DNA from: Chryseolinea serpens
GTDB lineage: Bacteria > Bacteroidota > Bacteroidia > Cytophagales > Cyclobacteriaceae
Direction: 5' to 3'
Length of the DNA stretch: 64,000 nt
Assembly (NCBI RefSeq): GCF_900129725.1
Contig: NZ_FQWQ01000003.1
Span: 857,896 to 921,895 of the forward strand
Shown one piece after another: positions 26,102 through 36,878 of this stretch. The translations under genes and the position numbers were made by a program. Each line of letters starts with the position of its first letter. The first letter of the stretch is position 1. The notes beneath the pieces are model-generated. The model did not search any database. It was not told where the DNA came from and saw only the letters and a program-made list of their open reading frames with translations.

Positions 26102-26515
26102 CTAGGGTTGTTCCTGCTCCTTTTCGGCTTTAGCCATATCGCGCGTGTTCTTCTGTACGGCGATGGCGGCAAACATGCTCAGCAAAAAGGACATGGCGTA
26201 AAATCCTTTTTCGCTCAGCGTCAGCGTTGCATTCCAGAGACCGACCACGAGCAACAGGATGGCGAGAATGGTCGAGAACCAGCTGAGGCCATAATAGATG
26301 TTGGTGACGGGGATGCCTTCCAGTTGGTCGCGCACACTTTTCTGAAGCGACACGGCAGAGAACAATCCGTACATGAGCACGGTAAAGTAATATCCTTTTT
26401 CGTTCAGCATCATTTCAGCATTCCAGAGCCCGATGTTGAAGGAGACCATGCCCGCGAGGAGTGCGATCCAGGATGCGGCGATAAAAGCATTGGATGGTTT
26501 CTGTGTTTGTGTCAT
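26102..26515 (-). CDS. YiaA/YiaB family membrane protein
   Basis: 137 residues with four transmembrane segments in two similar halves. The first half has [29 protein letters not shown], the second [29 protein letters not shown], an internal duplication typical of the YiaA/B (PF05360) family. The function is unknown; the protein should sit in the inner membrane. The C-terminus is short and charged ([10 protein letters not shown]). It is convergent with the gene before it. Confidence 0.9.
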   Translation of the reverse strand: MTQTQKPSNAFIAASWIALLAGMVSFNIGLWNAEMMLNEKGYYFTVLMYGLFSAVSLQKSVRDQLEGIPVTNIYYGLSWFSTILAILLLVVGLWNATLTLSEKGFYAMSFLLSMFAAIAVQKNTRDMAKAEKEQEQP

Positions 26516-26607
26516 AAGATATAAGGTTGGTTAAGGTTTGAATTTCATATGAGCGGGACGAACTTGTTCAATTGAATATTTTTTTGATGATGGTCTATAC
26601 ATGAGCT

Positions 26608-27783
26608 TTAAAAGATCTTGTACCCCAAGATGAAAGATAGCTTCTGAAAATTTAACCAAGTGTCTGATCCGTCGGTAAGCAGTCTCCGGGTGCCGTATTG
26701 GCGCGCCTCAAGGCTAAACTTTTTATATTGAAAGCCGCCGCCGCCCGCGAAACTTATGCTGACTCCCGATGCGTTGAAATCGCGAGCTTGGTAGGTAAGG
26801 GCCAGATCGCCGACTATCCCTGCGTTGAGGAACAAGGACGTGTTTTTACCCAGGAAAAAATAATACCGTGCACCAATAGTAGTTTCGATGGATTGATAGG
26901 TGACGGCGTTCTTTCCGGTCGTCTTAAAAGAATGATATCCCGGTTCCAAAAAGATGGACCACTTGTTTCTATTGAAGGGCAAAACAAATTCCAGTTCGGC
27001 TCCCAACCGGTAGTCGGTTCCTTTGCCGTAATCAATATGCGTAACGGTCCCGGTCCGGGTCTGTGAACCTGTGCCGATGCCGGGTGCGATCTTGAGATGG
27101 ACCTTTTGTTTAGAATGCTTTTCGCGATCCACCGCCACGATGCCATGACAGGTATTGTAGTCGGTGAAATATTTGGCGAGGGGTTTCCGTTCGTATTTGA
27201 CCTGCTTTACTTTTTCGATGGAAAACGAAGCGCAATACACATAGGTTTGAAGTTGATTGATGTATTCACGGTTCTCGCCATAGTTGGTATTGGTGTTATA
27301 ATACACGTTGCTCCTCATCTCCTCGTAGGTGAGCAGGTACAGTTTGTATACCAGTTGTTTGATGTCACCATTGTCGATGGAAAAGAAGAAGTAGTCAAAA
27401 CCTTTTGTGCGGTGATGGTACAAGTTGGCTTTGCCCTCAACCAGAACGCGTAGAAAGAGCGTCTGTTCCTTCCACTCCGGATTTTTATTGACCGAGATCT
27501 TCCGGATATCCCGGGTCGCGAGTTCTGCCATCAAGGTTGTTCGGATAAACCTGGCGTTGCCAACGCCCAACTCTTTGATCTCGGAAACACTCAGGGAAAC
27601 GGGGTCGGAACTCTCTGAATTCTTATACCGGATCTTGTCGGGACTACCAAACCAATCGCTATTCTTGATCAGGCAGTCGGTTCGAACGCCGTCGTTGTTG
27701 ATGAAATAACCTTTCTCGTATTCAATTTGACTAAAAGCGTGCAAAAAGGAACAGGACAAAACAATAACAAACAAAATTCTCAT
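26608..27783 (-). CDS. Outer-membrane beta-barrel protein with a large N-terminal extension
   Basis: 391 residues. A signal peptide (about 1-18, ending HAFSQ) is followed by a soluble region of about 190 residues with alternating strands, then a C-terminal region (about 225-391) of amphipathic strands closing with an aromatic residue (LSFILGYKIF), as in porin-type barrels of Bacteroidota. I do not recognise a named family; the barrel call rests on the strand pattern and terminal Phe. It has no co-directional close neighbour. Confidence 0.75.
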   Translation of the reverse strand: MRILFVIVLSCSFLHAFSQIEYEKGYFINNDGVRTDCLIKNSDWFGSPDKIRYKNSESSDPVSLSVSEIKELGVGNARFIRTTLMAELATRDIRKISVNKNPEWKEQTLFLRVLVEGKANLYHHRTKGFDYFFFSIDNGDIKQLVYKLYLLTYEEMRSNVYYNTNTNYGENREYINQLQTYVYCASFSIEKVKQVKYERKPLAKYFTDYNTCHGIVAVDREKHSKQKVHLKIAPGIGTGSQTRTGTVTHIDYGKGTDYRLGAELEFVLPFNRNKWSIFLEPGYHSFKTTGKNAVTYQSIETTIGARYYFFLGKNTSLFLNAGIVGDLALTYQARDFNASGVSISFAGGGGFQYKKFSLEARQYGTRRLLTDGSDTWLNFQKLSFILGYKIF

Positions 27784-28258
27784 AGCTAAAAGGACTAGGG
27801 GGTTAGGGGGTTAACAGAACAAAGTTTTGGGCAGGGTAATGATGTCTCTGGGTAAAACAGGACAACGTGATAACCGTCAAAAATCTCATACAAATAACAA
27901 GGTAAAGGCCCGGGGCAATGCGGGATCCGTAAAACAAACTTGTGGCAAGGTAAAGACCTTTGCCGTAAATAAAAAAGTGTGTTGGGCACACACTATCGCA
28001 AGCGTTACCCATGTTGTTTTTGGTCTCGAAACGCTTTTTTCACTTCCTGACCCGGCCGAGTTAGCAATGGAAGCCTCACCCGGAGGCAGGTTTTCGAGCC
28101 CAAAAAATGACTTCGTGTTCACAGAGGAGGCCGCCGTCTTTGCATCCTCAAACAAACCTGAATGGCCACCCGTAAAAGATATAGCCGAAGACTACCGTTG
28201 TGCAATAAATTTATAGCGATAAAACCCGTAATTTGACCTACGTAAAAAACCCTACTGC
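27784..28258. other. 475-base gap without a recognised gene
   Basis: Lies between two divergent genes. Frames of 129 (plus) and 89 (minus) residues cross it but have poor composition and no recognisable start context. A GGGGTTA-type doublet stands at 27797-27813. Its sequence gives no repeat match elsewhere in the window. Confidence 0.6.
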
Positions 28259-29062
28259 ATGAGACGTAAACTGGAAGGACAAACCGCCATCGTCACGGGC
28301 GCCAGCTCGGGCATTGGCGCGGGAGTGGCCAAAGCCCTGGCGGCCGAAGGAGCCGCAGTCGTGATCAACCACTCCGCCAGCGCCGACAAGGCCATGGCCG
28401 TTCTGAACGAGATAAAACACGCTGGGGGCAACGGCCTCGTCGTAAAGGCCGACGTGAGCAACGAAGCCGACGTGCAGGCCATGTTCCAGGAAACCATCAA
28501 ACAATTTGGCACCGTCGACATCCTGGTGAACAACGCCGGATTGCAGAAGGACGCCAAATTTCACGACATGACGCTGGACGAATGGAACCGCGTCATCGCC
28601 ATCAACCTCACGGGCCAGTTCCTCTGCGCCCGCGAAGCCATAAAAGAATTCCTGCGCCGCGGTGTGGTGCCCGAACGTTCGAGGGCCGCGGGCAAGATCA
28701 TCTGCATGAGCTCGGTACACGAAGTCATTCCCTGGGCAGGCCACGCCAACTATGCAGCCTCCAAGGGCGGCATCATGATGCTGATGAAAACCATCGCCCA
28801 GGAATATGCACCGCAAAAGATCCGCGTCAACAGCATCGGCCCCGGCGCCATCCGCACCCCCATCAATCACGCGGCCTGGCAAACGCCGGAGTCGTACAAC
28901 CAGTTGCTAAAACTCATCCCCCAAAAACGTATCGGCGAAGCGGAAGACATCGGCGGCGCAGCCGTGTGGCTGGCTTCCGACGACTCGGACTATGTGAACG
29001 GCATCACGCTGTTTGTCGACGGCGGCATGTTGCTCTATCCCGGCTTTGAAGACAACGGCTAA
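28259..29062 (+). CDS. SDR family dehydrogenase (glucose 1-dehydrogenase type)
   Basis: 267 residues. Complete classical SDR: cofactor loop VTGASSGIGAGVAKAL, NNAGLQ, catalytic Ser in MSSVHEV, Tyr165 and Lys169 in NYAASKGG, and the C-terminal VNGITLFVDGGM. It resembles glucose 1-dehydrogenases by the order of motifs. It leads a group of three co-directional genes with an 88-base gap to the GH63-like gene, which suggests it may oxidise a sugar liberated by the next two enzymes (inference). Confidence 0.9.
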   Translation: MRRKLEGQTAIVTGASSGIGAGVAKALAAEGAAVVINHSASADKAMAVLNEIKHAGGNGLVVKADVSNEADVQAMFQETIKQFGTVDILVNNAGLQKDAKFHDMTLDEWNRVIAINLTGQFLCAREAIKEFLRRGVVPERSRAAGKIICMSSVHEVIPWAGHANYAASKGGIMMLMKTIAQEYAPQKIRVNSIGPGAIRTPINHAAWQTPESYNQLLKLIPQKRIGEAEDIGGAAVWLASDDSDYVNGITLFVDGGMLLYPGFEDNG

Positions 29063-29150
29063 CGGAAACTTCTATCTGCAGAAGCTTCCCTTATAAAAAT
29101 TCATTCCTGAAAAAATAATACTCAGCGTAAACTGCGCAAGCACCACCACG

Positions 29151-31775
29151 ATGACGCCAACTGCCGAAGAACAACGCCTGCTGGACGACCGCGACAAGAA
29201 AGCGAACTGGCGCTTTCTGGGACCTTACCTCACCGAACGGCAATGGGGCACCGTCCGCGAAGACTACAGTCCGGGTGGCACCGCCTGGGAATATGTGTCG
29301 CACGATGCTGCCCGAAGCAAGGCCTACCGCTGGGGCGAAGAAGGCATTGGCGGCATAAGCGATGAGAAACAGCGCATCTGTTTTTCGGTTGCGCTGTGGA
29401 ACACAAAAGACCCCATTCTGAAAGAGAGATTCTTCGGCCTCACCGGGCACGAAGGAAACCACGGCGAAGACGTTAAGGAGATCTATTACTATCTCGACAG
29501 CACGCCGACGCACTCCTACATGAAGATGCTGTACAAATACCCGCAGCAAGCATACCCCTACAGCCAGTTGGTAGACGAAAATCGCCGTCGCGGCAAGCTC
29601 GATCCCGAATATGAACTGATCGACACCGGCATCTTCGACGATGATCGCTACTTCGACGTATTCATGGAATACGCCAAAGCCGACGTGGACGATTTGCTGA
29701 TCCGCATCACCGTGCACAACCGCGGACCCCAAAAAGCATCGCTCCGCGTGTTGCCGCAGATCTGGTTTAGAAACACATGGGCGTGGGGTTATGACAACTA
29801 TAAGCCCGAAGCGTCCCGCGACGAAGACGGCGTGATCGAGATCAATCACCGCGATCTTGGCAATTACTACCTGGTGGGTGCCGGCAAGCCCGAAGTGTTG
29901 TTCTGCGAGAACGAAACCAACCTCAAGCGCCTCTACAACGTCGAGGGTAGTGGTCCTTTTAAAGATGGCATAAACGACTTTGTCGTGCACGGCAACCGCG
30001 AGGCCATCAGCAGCGTGCACCGCGGAACAAAGGGCGCCTTCGATTACAACCTTTCCATCGCTGCCGGAAAATCCAGCACCATCACCCTGCGATTGTCGGC
30101 AAAATACTTAGTCGATCCCTTCCAGGATTTCGATGCTTTGTTTGAGCAACGCCTGCAGGAAGCGAATGCCTTCTACGACAGGGTGCAGACCGGCATTGCC
30201 GACGACGACAAGAAGAACATCCAACGCCAGGCCATTGCCGGCATGCTGTGGAGCAAGCAGTTCTATTTCTACGATGTATCGGAATGGCTAAAAGGCGACC
30301 CGGCGCAACCGCCGCCACCCGAACAACGAGAGCATGGCCGCAACCACGACTGGACACACCTGAGCAACTGCGACATCATTTCCATGCCCGACACCTGGGA
30401 ATACCCGTGGTATGCCGCCTGGGATTTGGCCTTTCACTGTCTTCCCATCGCCATGGTGGACCCCGAGTTTGCCAAACACCAATTGGTGCTGCTCACCAAG
30501 GAGTGGTATATGCACCCCAACGGACAACTGCCGGCCTACGAGTGGGCATTGGGCGACGTGAACCCACCCGTGCACGCCTGGGCTACCTGGCGGGTCTACA
30601 AAATGGACGAGAAGCTGCAAGGTGGAAAAGGCGACCGGAAATTCCTGGAAGAAGTGTTTCACAAGCTGCTGCTCAATTTCACGTGGTGGGTGAATCGGAA
30701 AGATTATAACGGCAACAATATTTTTCAAGGCGGCTTCCTGGGAATGGACAATATCGGCGTGTTCGATCGCAGTTCGCAGCTCCCCACCGGAGGATACATC
30801 GAGCAGTCGGATGGCACCAGTTGGATGGCGATGTTCACGTTGAACATGTTGCGCATCTCGCTGGAGTTGGCAAAAGAGAACCCCATCTATCAAAGCCTGG
30901 CCACCAAGTTCTTTGAACACTTCCTCTACATTGCCGGGGCCATGGCCAATGAAAAGATCGACTTGTGGGATGAAGAAGATGAATTTTTTTATGATGTGTT
31001 GCGCACCCCCGACAACCAGCGCACGATGATGAAGATCCACTCCATGGTGGGCCTCATCCCCTTGTTTGCCGTGGAGGTGCTGGACCAGGAGCTTTACGAC
31101 GCGATGCCGGCCTTTTATGAACGCGCCCGGTGGTTCCTGCAAAATCGTCCCGACCTGGCCAACCTCATTTCGCGGTGGACCGTGAAAGGCAAGGGCGCGC
31201 GTCACTTGTTGTCGCTGTTGCGCGGCCACCGCATGAAACGGCTGTTGAAGCGCATGCTGGACGAAAGCGAGTTCCTGTCAGGCTATGGCATCCGCGCTTT
31301 GTCGCGCTATCACCTCGATCATCCGTATGTGTTGCACGCCAACGGCAACGAGTTCAAGGTGAAGTACACGCCCGGCGAAGGCGACTCCTCCCTGTTTGGA
31401 GGAAACTCCAATTGGCGTGGCCCCATTTGGTTTCCCGTAAACTTTTTGTTGATCGAGTCACTGCAACGCTTTCACCACTACTATGGCGACGACTTCAAAG
31501 TGGAGCACCCCACCGGCTCCGGTAACATGCGGACACTGAAACAGATTGCCGACGATCTGTCGGAACGCATGATCAGTATTTTCCGCAGGGATGCCAATGG
31601 CCATCGCGCGGTGTTCGGAGAATCTAAGAAATTTCAGAACGACCCCCACTTCCGGGATTATATACCCTTCTATGAATACTTTCACGGCGACACGGGACGG
31701 GGCGCGGGTGCCATGCACCAAACGGGCTGGACGGGTCTCGTTGCCAAATTGATACAACCGCGGAGAAAGAATTAG
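29151..31775 (+). CDS. GH63-like glucosidase (MGH1-type)
   Basis: 874 residues, no signal peptide, so cytoplasmic. It begins with [35 protein letters not shown], a start seen in a widespread bacterial family annotated as glucosidase or mannosylglycerate-hydrolase-like. An N-terminal beta domain (about 1-330) is followed by an (alpha/alpha)6 barrel with [49 protein letters not shown] and [15 protein letters not shown]. Its true substrate is not settled in the family. It sits between an SDR gene and a debranching-type gene, consistent with alpha-glucan or glucosyl-conjugate metabolism. Confidence 0.88.
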   Translation: MTPTAEEQRLLDDRDKKANWRFLGPYLTERQWGTVREDYSPGGTAWEYVSHDAARSKAYRWGEEGIGGISDEKQRICFSVALWNTKDPILKERFFGLTGHEGNHGEDVKEIYYYLDSTPTHSYMKMLYKYPQQAYPYSQLVDENRRRGKLDPEYELIDTGIFDDDRYFDVFMEYAKADVDDLLIRITVHNRGPQKASLRVLPQIWFRNTWAWGYDNYKPEASRDEDGVIEINHRDLGNYYLVGAGKPEVLFCENETNLKRLYNVEGSGPFKDGINDFVVHGNREAISSVHRGTKGAFDYNLSIAAGKSSTITLRLSAKYLVDPFQDFDALFEQRLQEANAFYDRVQTGIADDDKKNIQRQAIAGMLWSKQFYFYDVSEWLKGDPAQPPPPEQREHGRNHDWTHLSNCDIISMPDTWEYPWYAAWDLAFHCLPIAMVDPEFAKHQLVLLTKEWYMHPNGQLPAYEWALGDVNPPVHAWATWRVYKMDEKLQGGKGDRKFLEEVFHKLLLNFTWWVNRKDYNGNNIFQGGFLGMDNIGVFDRSSQLPTGGYIEQSDGTSWMAMFTLNMLRISLELAKENPIYQSLATKFFEHFLYIAGAMANEKIDLWDEEDEFFYDVLRTPDNQRTMMKIHSMVGLIPLFAVEVLDQELYDAMPAFYERARWFLQNRPDLANLISRWTVKGKGARHLLSLLRGHRMKRLLKRMLDESEFLSGYGIRALSRYHLDHPYVLHANGNEFKVKYTPGEGDSSLFGGNSNWRGPIWFPVNFLLIESLQRFHHYYGDDFKVEHPTGSGNMRTLKQIADDLSERMISIFRRDANGHRAVFGESKKFQNDPHFRDYIPFYEYFHGDTGRGAGAMHQTGWTGLVAKLIQPRRKN

Positions 31776-31837
31776 GAACTATTTCATCCCGTTTCTTTTT
31801 TAGTGAGGAAGCTAAACGTCCACAAAAGGATGAGGCC

Positions 31838-33802
31838 ATGAAGTTTGACAAGAAAACGCTTTCAGATTTTGATCAGTCCCTTCGTTTGGAGTGGCTGGAG
31901 ACCAACGGTATAGGAGGGTACGCCAGCGGTACGGTCTCCGGGGCAAATTCGCGCAAGTATCACGGCTTGCTGGTGTCGGCACAACATCCACCCGTGGGTC
32001 GCGTGGTGGCGTTGTCGAAGTTGGAAGAGACGTTGGTGGTGAAAGGGCCTGGCAACACGGAAGAGCGTTTCGAGCTGGGCGCCAACCAATATCCCGGTGC
32101 TGTGCACCCAAAAGGATTTCAATATCTGAAAAATTTTGAACGGCAGCTTTTCCCCGTGTTCACCTACGAGGCCGGTGGTGTCGAGATCCGGAAAACCATT
32201 GCTGCCGTGCACGGCGAAAACACAACGCTCGTGATATACGAAGTGATCCGCGCCCGGCGGCCCTTCACGTTGGAGTTGCTGCCATTGAGTTCTTGCCGCG
32301 ATTTTCACAGCCTCACGTTTGCCAACGATGCCATTGGTACCCAGTATATTTTTGATGAAGGTATTTTTCGAACGTTGAATTATCTGACGTGCCCGGAGAT
32401 TTTTATCGCGGTGCCCGGTTCAAGCTTCACCGAAAATCAAACCTGGTATCGCAATTTTGAATATGCCGTAGAGCAGGAGCGAGGGTTGGACTATCGCGAG
32501 GATCTTTATACGCTCGGCAACTTTTCCGTCACCCTAAAGAAAGGCGACACCTTGGGTGTGATCATTTCTACAGACGATCCTACCGGAAAGGATGCGGCCA
32601 AACTGTTTGCCCGGGAAACCAAAAGAAGGGAAGGCCTGGTCGGTAAATTTTCCAGCAACGAAAATCTGAAGCGCCTCGCACTCGCGGCCGATCAGTTTAT
32701 TGTGAAGCGGGGAGCGCTCAGCACCGTCCTCGCCGGCTATCCGTGGTTTGCCGACTGGGGCCGCGACACCATGATCGCGCTGCCCGGGCTATGCCTGGTC
32801 ACCGGCCGTTTTGATGAAGCCAAGAAAATCCTGCTTCAGTTTGCGGGCATCGTCAGCGAAGGCATGCTGCCCAACCGTTTCTCCGACCGCGACGAACCAC
32901 CCGAATACAACACCATCGACGCCACACTCTGGTTTTTTCAAGCCATCTATCACTACTACAACAGCACAACAGACAAGGCCTTCCTGAAAAAGATCCTTCC
33001 CATCCTGGAAGACATCATGATGTGGCACGAAAAGGGTACGCGCTACAACATCAAAGCCGACGAAGCGGACGGCCTCCTCTCCGGTGGACAAGAGGGCGTG
33101 CAACTCACCTGGATGGACGCCAAGGTTGCCGATTGGGTGGTGACGCCACGGCGCGGAAAAGCCGTAGAGATCAACGCCCTTTGGTACAATGCACATTGTA
33201 TCATGAATTTCCTGCTCACCGAAAGCGGCAAAGCCGACCTGGGAAAACCCTATGCTGTCAAAGCTGCAAAAGTAAAAGAGCAATTCAACATCCTGTTCTG
33301 GAATGAAGACCAGCAAGCGCTGTTTGATTATATAACGGAAACAGAAAAAAACAGCGCGCTCCGCCCCAACCAGGTTTTCGCCATAAGCCTGCCGTTTCCT
33401 TTGCTCACCAAGGAACGTGCAAAAAAAGTATTGGCGACCATTAGCAGTCATTTGCTGACACCAAGAGGATTGCGCAGCCTGTCGCCCACCGACAGCGAAT
33501 ATAAACCCGTGTACATGGGCAACCTCTGGTACCGCGACGGTGCCTATCACCAGGGCACGGTGTGGAGCTTCCTGCTGGGGCCGTATATCGACGCCGTGAT
33601 GTATGTGAAAGAAGACAAAGGCAAAGCGGAAGCGACGCGCCTCCTTTTGAAATTCTTCCATCATCTGGACGAAGCCTGCATTGGATCGGTCTCTGAAATA
33701 TTTGATGGGGAAGCTCCTCATACCCCAAGAGGCTGCATAGCACAGGCCTGGGGTGTGGCGGAGGTGTTACGTGTAGCGGTCAAACATGACTTGGTGCTCT
33801 AA
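31838..33802 (+). CDS. Amylo-alpha-1,6-glucosidase / glycogen debranching enzyme (GH133 type)
   Basis: 654 residues without a signal peptide. An N-terminal GDE domain (about 15-230; EWLETNGIGGYASGTVSGANSRKYHGLLV) is followed by the (alpha/alpha)6 catalytic domain (about 270-640) with YPWFADWGRDTMIALPGL, the EPPEYNTIDATLWF substrate motif, GVQLTWMDAK and the C-terminal SEIFDGEAPHTPRGCIAQAW. The family cleaves alpha-1,6 branches of glycogen-like glucans. It is 62 bases after the GH63-like gene. A repeat of the X-Y family follows its stop codon. Confidence 0.92.
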   Translation: MKFDKKTLSDFDQSLRLEWLETNGIGGYASGTVSGANSRKYHGLLVSAQHPPVGRVVALSKLEETLVVKGPGNTEERFELGANQYPGAVHPKGFQYLKNFERQLFPVFTYEAGGVEIRKTIAAVHGENTTLVIYEVIRARRPFTLELLPLSSCRDFHSLTFANDAIGTQYIFDEGIFRTLNYLTCPEIFIAVPGSSFTENQTWYRNFEYAVEQERGLDYREDLYTLGNFSVTLKKGDTLGVIISTDDPTGKDAAKLFARETKRREGLVGKFSSNENLKRLALAADQFIVKRGALSTVLAGYPWFADWGRDTMIALPGLCLVTGRFDEAKKILLQFAGIVSEGMLPNRFSDRDEPPEYNTIDATLWFFQAIYHYYNSTTDKAFLKKILPILEDIMMWHEKGTRYNIKADEADGLLSGGQEGVQLTWMDAKVADWVVTPRRGKAVEINALWYNAHCIMNFLLTESGKADLGKPYAVKAAKVKEQFNILFWNEDQQALFDYITETEKNSALRPNQVFAISLPFPLLTKERAKKVLATISSHLLTPRGLRSLSPTDSEYKPVYMGNLWYRDGAYHQGTVWSFLLGPYIDAVMYVKEDKGKAEATRLLLKFFHHLDEACIGSVSEIFDGEAPHTPRGCIAQAWGVAEVLRVAVKHDLVL

Positions 33803-33828
33803 TCTTTTGCTGTACGAAAGACGGACGC

Positions 33829-34073
33829 ACGTCATGTCGCAGGCACGAACGATTTAAAACCTACGCGCGCAATTCAAGACATCCCGAATTTCGAGAGCAC
33901 AAAACTCGGATGTACTGCACACGGGTTAAAACGAAAACCGGCAAACACCGATAGTGTCCCGCCCGATTAGAAATGCATCACCACACAGATTCCATTGTGC
34001 TCTCCACGGGGTTCCTTGAACACGTGCGAAGCACGGGGAACGTGCGTGCCTGCGGAACGACGAGCGTTGTCGG
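33829..34073 (-). repeat. X-Y dispersed repeat, copy 1
   Basis: In the 335-base convergent gap between the debranching enzyme and the T9SS cargo gene. On the minus strand it reads X (34073-33974, 100 bp) and then Y (33954-33829). X matches 40803-40901 and 40925-41023; Y matches 41150-41276 and 42360-42479. X and the reverse complement of Y are themselves similar, so the element is a long imperfect inverted repeat with ends built on a GCAGGCAC core. It encodes no protein. Confidence 0.8.
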
Positions 34074-34137
34074 AAAACCGGCAGTACTTCATCATTCTGC
34101 GGACACGCACTAGTCACTCCAGCGCGATGGGCTCCTT

Positions 34138-36057
34138 TTATTTAATTACAATAGTCTGCTTATACGCACTACCCACTCCGCTTGTAACGGTAACGATATA
34201 CAAACCGGGTGTCGCCAACGAAAGATCGGGGTGGTCAATGATCGGGGCAGTGAGATTTTTCTGGTAGACCGTCTTGCCGTTAAAGTTCGTGATCGTCACC
34301 GTGGCCGGTACCTTCGTACCGTTGGTCGCGATGTTGATGGCTGGTGCGCCCACGGCCGGGTTAGGGAAAATGGATACGGAGGTTATTCCCTTCAGTGCCT
34401 CGGCCAGCGTAAAGCGCAACGTCACGCCGCGTTGGGAACTCACCGCGTTGACTTGAGTATTGAGCGGTGCCACAAATTTTTCTTGCCATAATGTTTTCCC
34501 TTTGCTATCCAGCAAGGCCATGACGATCGGGACTGTCTGACCTTTTTGGGTTTCCACGACGAGCTGAACCTTGTTTTGCTTTGGCTTCATCGACAGACCG
34601 ATGGTCTGAATGCCGCCGGGAACAAGATCCTTGTCGAAGATGAGCGCGTCCTGGAAGGTTTTGTCTTTTTGTCCCAAGGCAACGACTTCCGTTAGCGGCT
34701 GCTTGTCTTCCACGGGAAAGACGGTGCTGAAGGGTTTCTGATAAGTCTCCGACCACACCGTCTTGGAATCTTTGTCAAGCAGCGACAGGCGGACGAGCGG
34801 GTCGATGCAATCGGGCAATGTGCACGGCGTAATCGACCAATCGATTTCGGGCCCGGTCCAGCACCAGTCGCGCTCCCGGCGATAGTTCCGGATGTCAAAC
34901 CCGTCGAACCGTTCGAAGGGCAGGGGTATTATAGAACATGCTGCGATATCACTGTAGGTATAGAGCGCATGAATGAGCGTGCCGGCATAGATGCCGATTT
35001 GCAGGTTGATGTACAGCTTGCATTGGAAGACTTGCTGATCGCCAGCCGGGTGGATGGCGGTTCCGGAGGGTGTGGGAACCAGGGTGAACGTTGTGCCATC
35101 ATAGGCATACCACCGCGGCGCGACACTGGCATCGTGCATGGCGCCAAATAATTTTCCGCCGTATTCCGCTAGTGTTGTTTTGGCATAACTGAGGCTGGCA
35201 GGTATAGTCACCGCCGTGATGGCCGTGCCGTTATAGCGGTCCAGTTTGCCGGCAAAGGGTCGGTCGGGTGAGGTTGGGGTCGACGTGGGTATGTAGAGAT
35301 TTCCGTTGTAGACCTCCATGTCGCATCCACCGGGAAGCGCGATTTCATCCGGGTGCATCGTCTCGACACTAACGGTGGTGCCGTCAAAGCTGATCAGCTC
35401 GCGTCTGCCCGTGATGTGGTCCTGGTAACGCATATAGATCTTGCCTTGATAGATCCTCTTGTCGCTGGGTCTCGCCGGTTCGCCTACGGGCTGGCACGTG
35501 AACCGATAGGGCACCTGCATCCGGGAGAAGGTGGTGCCATCATATTTTATCCAAACGGTCTGTGTGAAAAGATCGAATGTGATGGAATCCAGGTGCACGG
35601 CTTCGATATAGAGCGTGTTCCCAAAGGCAAACGGGTGGTGCCCTGAAAGTTGCAGGATGTCGCTGGGAATGATGGCATCGGGAATGTCGATGGCCGTCAG
35701 GGTGGTGCCGTCATAGCGCATCAGCTCGGCGGTGTTGACCAAATCGCCGGCGGTGTGGTCGGGCATGAAATAGAGTTGGCCGTTCACTTCTTCAAACTGG
35801 GTGTTGGGATAAAGTTTGTAGCTGGCCGGCAGCGGCACAGCCGTGAACACGCTGCCGTTGTATTTGTGAAGCGAGAAGCTGTCGTGCGTCGCATTCTGCA
35901 GCACCAGGTACAGGTTGTTCTGGTAAACGACCATCTCGGATTCGGTCGGCTGAAGGCCGAGGGGCAATGCAACGGGGCTAAACTGGCCTGCAGCACGCAA
36001 GGTTACAAAGAGCGCAAGGAGGAGCATCCTCCACGACGTGAGTGAGGGTGTTTTCAT
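34138..36057 (-). CDS. Secreted T9SS cargo protein with propeller-like repeats
   Basis: 639 residues. A signal peptide (about 1-24, ending LRAAGQ) is followed by about ten repeats of roughly 45 residues centred on a YDGTT or YNGT motif and a YQNNLYL/FGNTLYI strand (about 30-390), which suggests a beta-propeller. A middle region (about 400-560) is unassigned. The final 75 residues form a type A T9SS sorting domain (SIFPNPAVGAPAINI, then LSLATPGLYIVTVTSG). It should be exported across the outer membrane. Its ligand or activity is unknown. Confidence 0.88.
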   Translation of the reverse strand: MKTPSLTSWRMLLLALFVTLRAAGQFSPVALPLGLQPTESEMVVYQNNLYLVLQNATHDSFSLHKYNGSVFTAVPLPASYKLYPNTQFEEVNGQLYFMPDHTAGDLVNTAELMRYDGTTLTAIDIPDAIIPSDILQLSGHHPFAFGNTLYIEAVHLDSITFDLFTQTVWIKYDGTTFSRMQVPYRFTCQPVGEPARPSDKRIYQGKIYMRYQDHITGRRELISFDGTTVSVETMHPDEIALPGGCDMEVYNGNLYIPTSTPTSPDRPFAGKLDRYNGTAITAVTIPASLSYAKTTLAEYGGKLFGAMHDASVAPRWYAYDGTTFTLVPTPSGTAIHPAGDQQVFQCKLYINLQIGIYAGTLIHALYTYSDIAACSIIPLPFERFDGFDIRNYRRERDWCWTGPEIDWSITPCTLPDCIDPLVRLSLLDKDSKTVWSETYQKPFSTVFPVEDKQPLTEVVALGQKDKTFQDALIFDKDLVPGGIQTIGLSMKPKQNKVQLVVETQKGQTVPIVMALLDSKGKTLWQEKFVAPLNTQVNAVSSQRGVTLRFTLAEALKGITSVSIFPNPAVGAPAINIATNGTKVPATVTITNFNGKTVYQKNLTAPIIDHPDLSLATPGLYIVTVTSGVGSAYKQTIVIK

Positions 36058-36389
36058 AAGGGTACTTTTTTGGTTGTCCTAACTTGTTGTCTGATCCAAA
36101 TTAATGGGACATGAAGTTCGTTTTGTCACTTGTGCGCCGATAGCAGGTTTGTTCCATTTGCTGTGCATTTTGTTACAGAAATGTGATGCGATAGGGACGC
36201 GCACAGCAGGAGGAATGCATGATGCTTGGCGCGTCCCTGAAAACGGTTAAGGATGTCATGACCGGCATGCGGGAATTCTGTGAAGCGCGGATGGTCACTG
36301 GTTTTTCTTGTCCCTACAATATCCGCAACCGTTGCATTGACCTGCGTCGACCGATCTGAATGGCAACCGTCGAACGCAAGGAATGTGTA
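36058..36389. other. 332-base gap with an inverted repeat
   Basis: Contains the promoter region of the T9SS cargo gene and the downstream region of the tautomerase gene. A perfect 10-bp inverted repeat AGGGACGCGC (36193-36202) with GCGCGTCCCT (36229-36238) spans a 26-base loop; it has no T run. No gene was recognised. Confidence 0.6.
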
Positions 36390-36815
36390 CTAATAAGGCA
36401 GATTGGCTTGCACTGCTGCGCCGAGTTCTGCATTGGTATACGCCTTCCCATGGATCCCCCACGACCCATCCACGGCATGAACAACATTTACAAAGACATT
36501 CTTCTTTGATAGTTTTCCGTCCGAGAGCTCCACTGCCGCTTCGGTAGCTTCTTTAACATAGTCATTCAGAATTTGCTGGCTGGCAAAACCAAAGGACGGC
36601 ACCTTCCATTCGATAAAAACGGAAGTGACGGGAACGCCTCCTGAAAAGATCAGGTCCGGAGCGACCACCTCCAGGTGACCGATCACCACCGGGGTCATGA
36701 ATTTGTTGCCGGTCAGACCATGCACGCGAAGCATCAATGCAGATAGCTGGGGCACGATTTTCTTTTCGTTGGCAGGTGAGAAGACACCTTGTGTTGCAAT
36801 TACTGTAAGTGGCAT
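36390..36815 (-). CDS. Tautomerase superfamily protein
   Basis: 141 residues starting MPLTVIATQGVFSPANEKKI, with Pro2 next to the initiator Met, the catalytic residue of 4-oxalocrotonate-tautomerase-like proteins once Met is removed. It is about twice the length of a single tautomerase unit; the second half has KKNVFVNVVHAVDGSWGIHGK. The substrate is unknown. It lies downstream of a Crp-type regulator gene on the same strand, with a 24-bp palindrome between them, so it is a likely target of that regulator. Confidence 0.85.
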   Translation of the reverse strand: MPLTVIATQGVFSPANEKKIVPQLSALMLRVHGLTGNKFMTPVVIGHLEVVAPDLIFSGGVPVTSVFIEWKVPSFGFASQQILNDYVKEATEAAVELSDGKLSKKNVFVNVVHAVDGSWGIHGKAYTNAELGAAVQANLPY

Positions 36816-36878
36816 AATGAATAATTTTTAAGGATGAAACTTAAATCACTATGCAAAGATGCCGGGGCGATCATTCCT

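Noticed and set aside
27827..28216. Plus-strand frame of 129 codons in the gap before the SDR gene
   Set aside because: Irregular composition, no motif, no start context and nothing similar on either strand; treated as noncoding.
30288..31229. Minus-strand frame opposite the GH63-like gene
   Set aside because: Same reason: antisense shadow of conserved catalytic barrel sequence.
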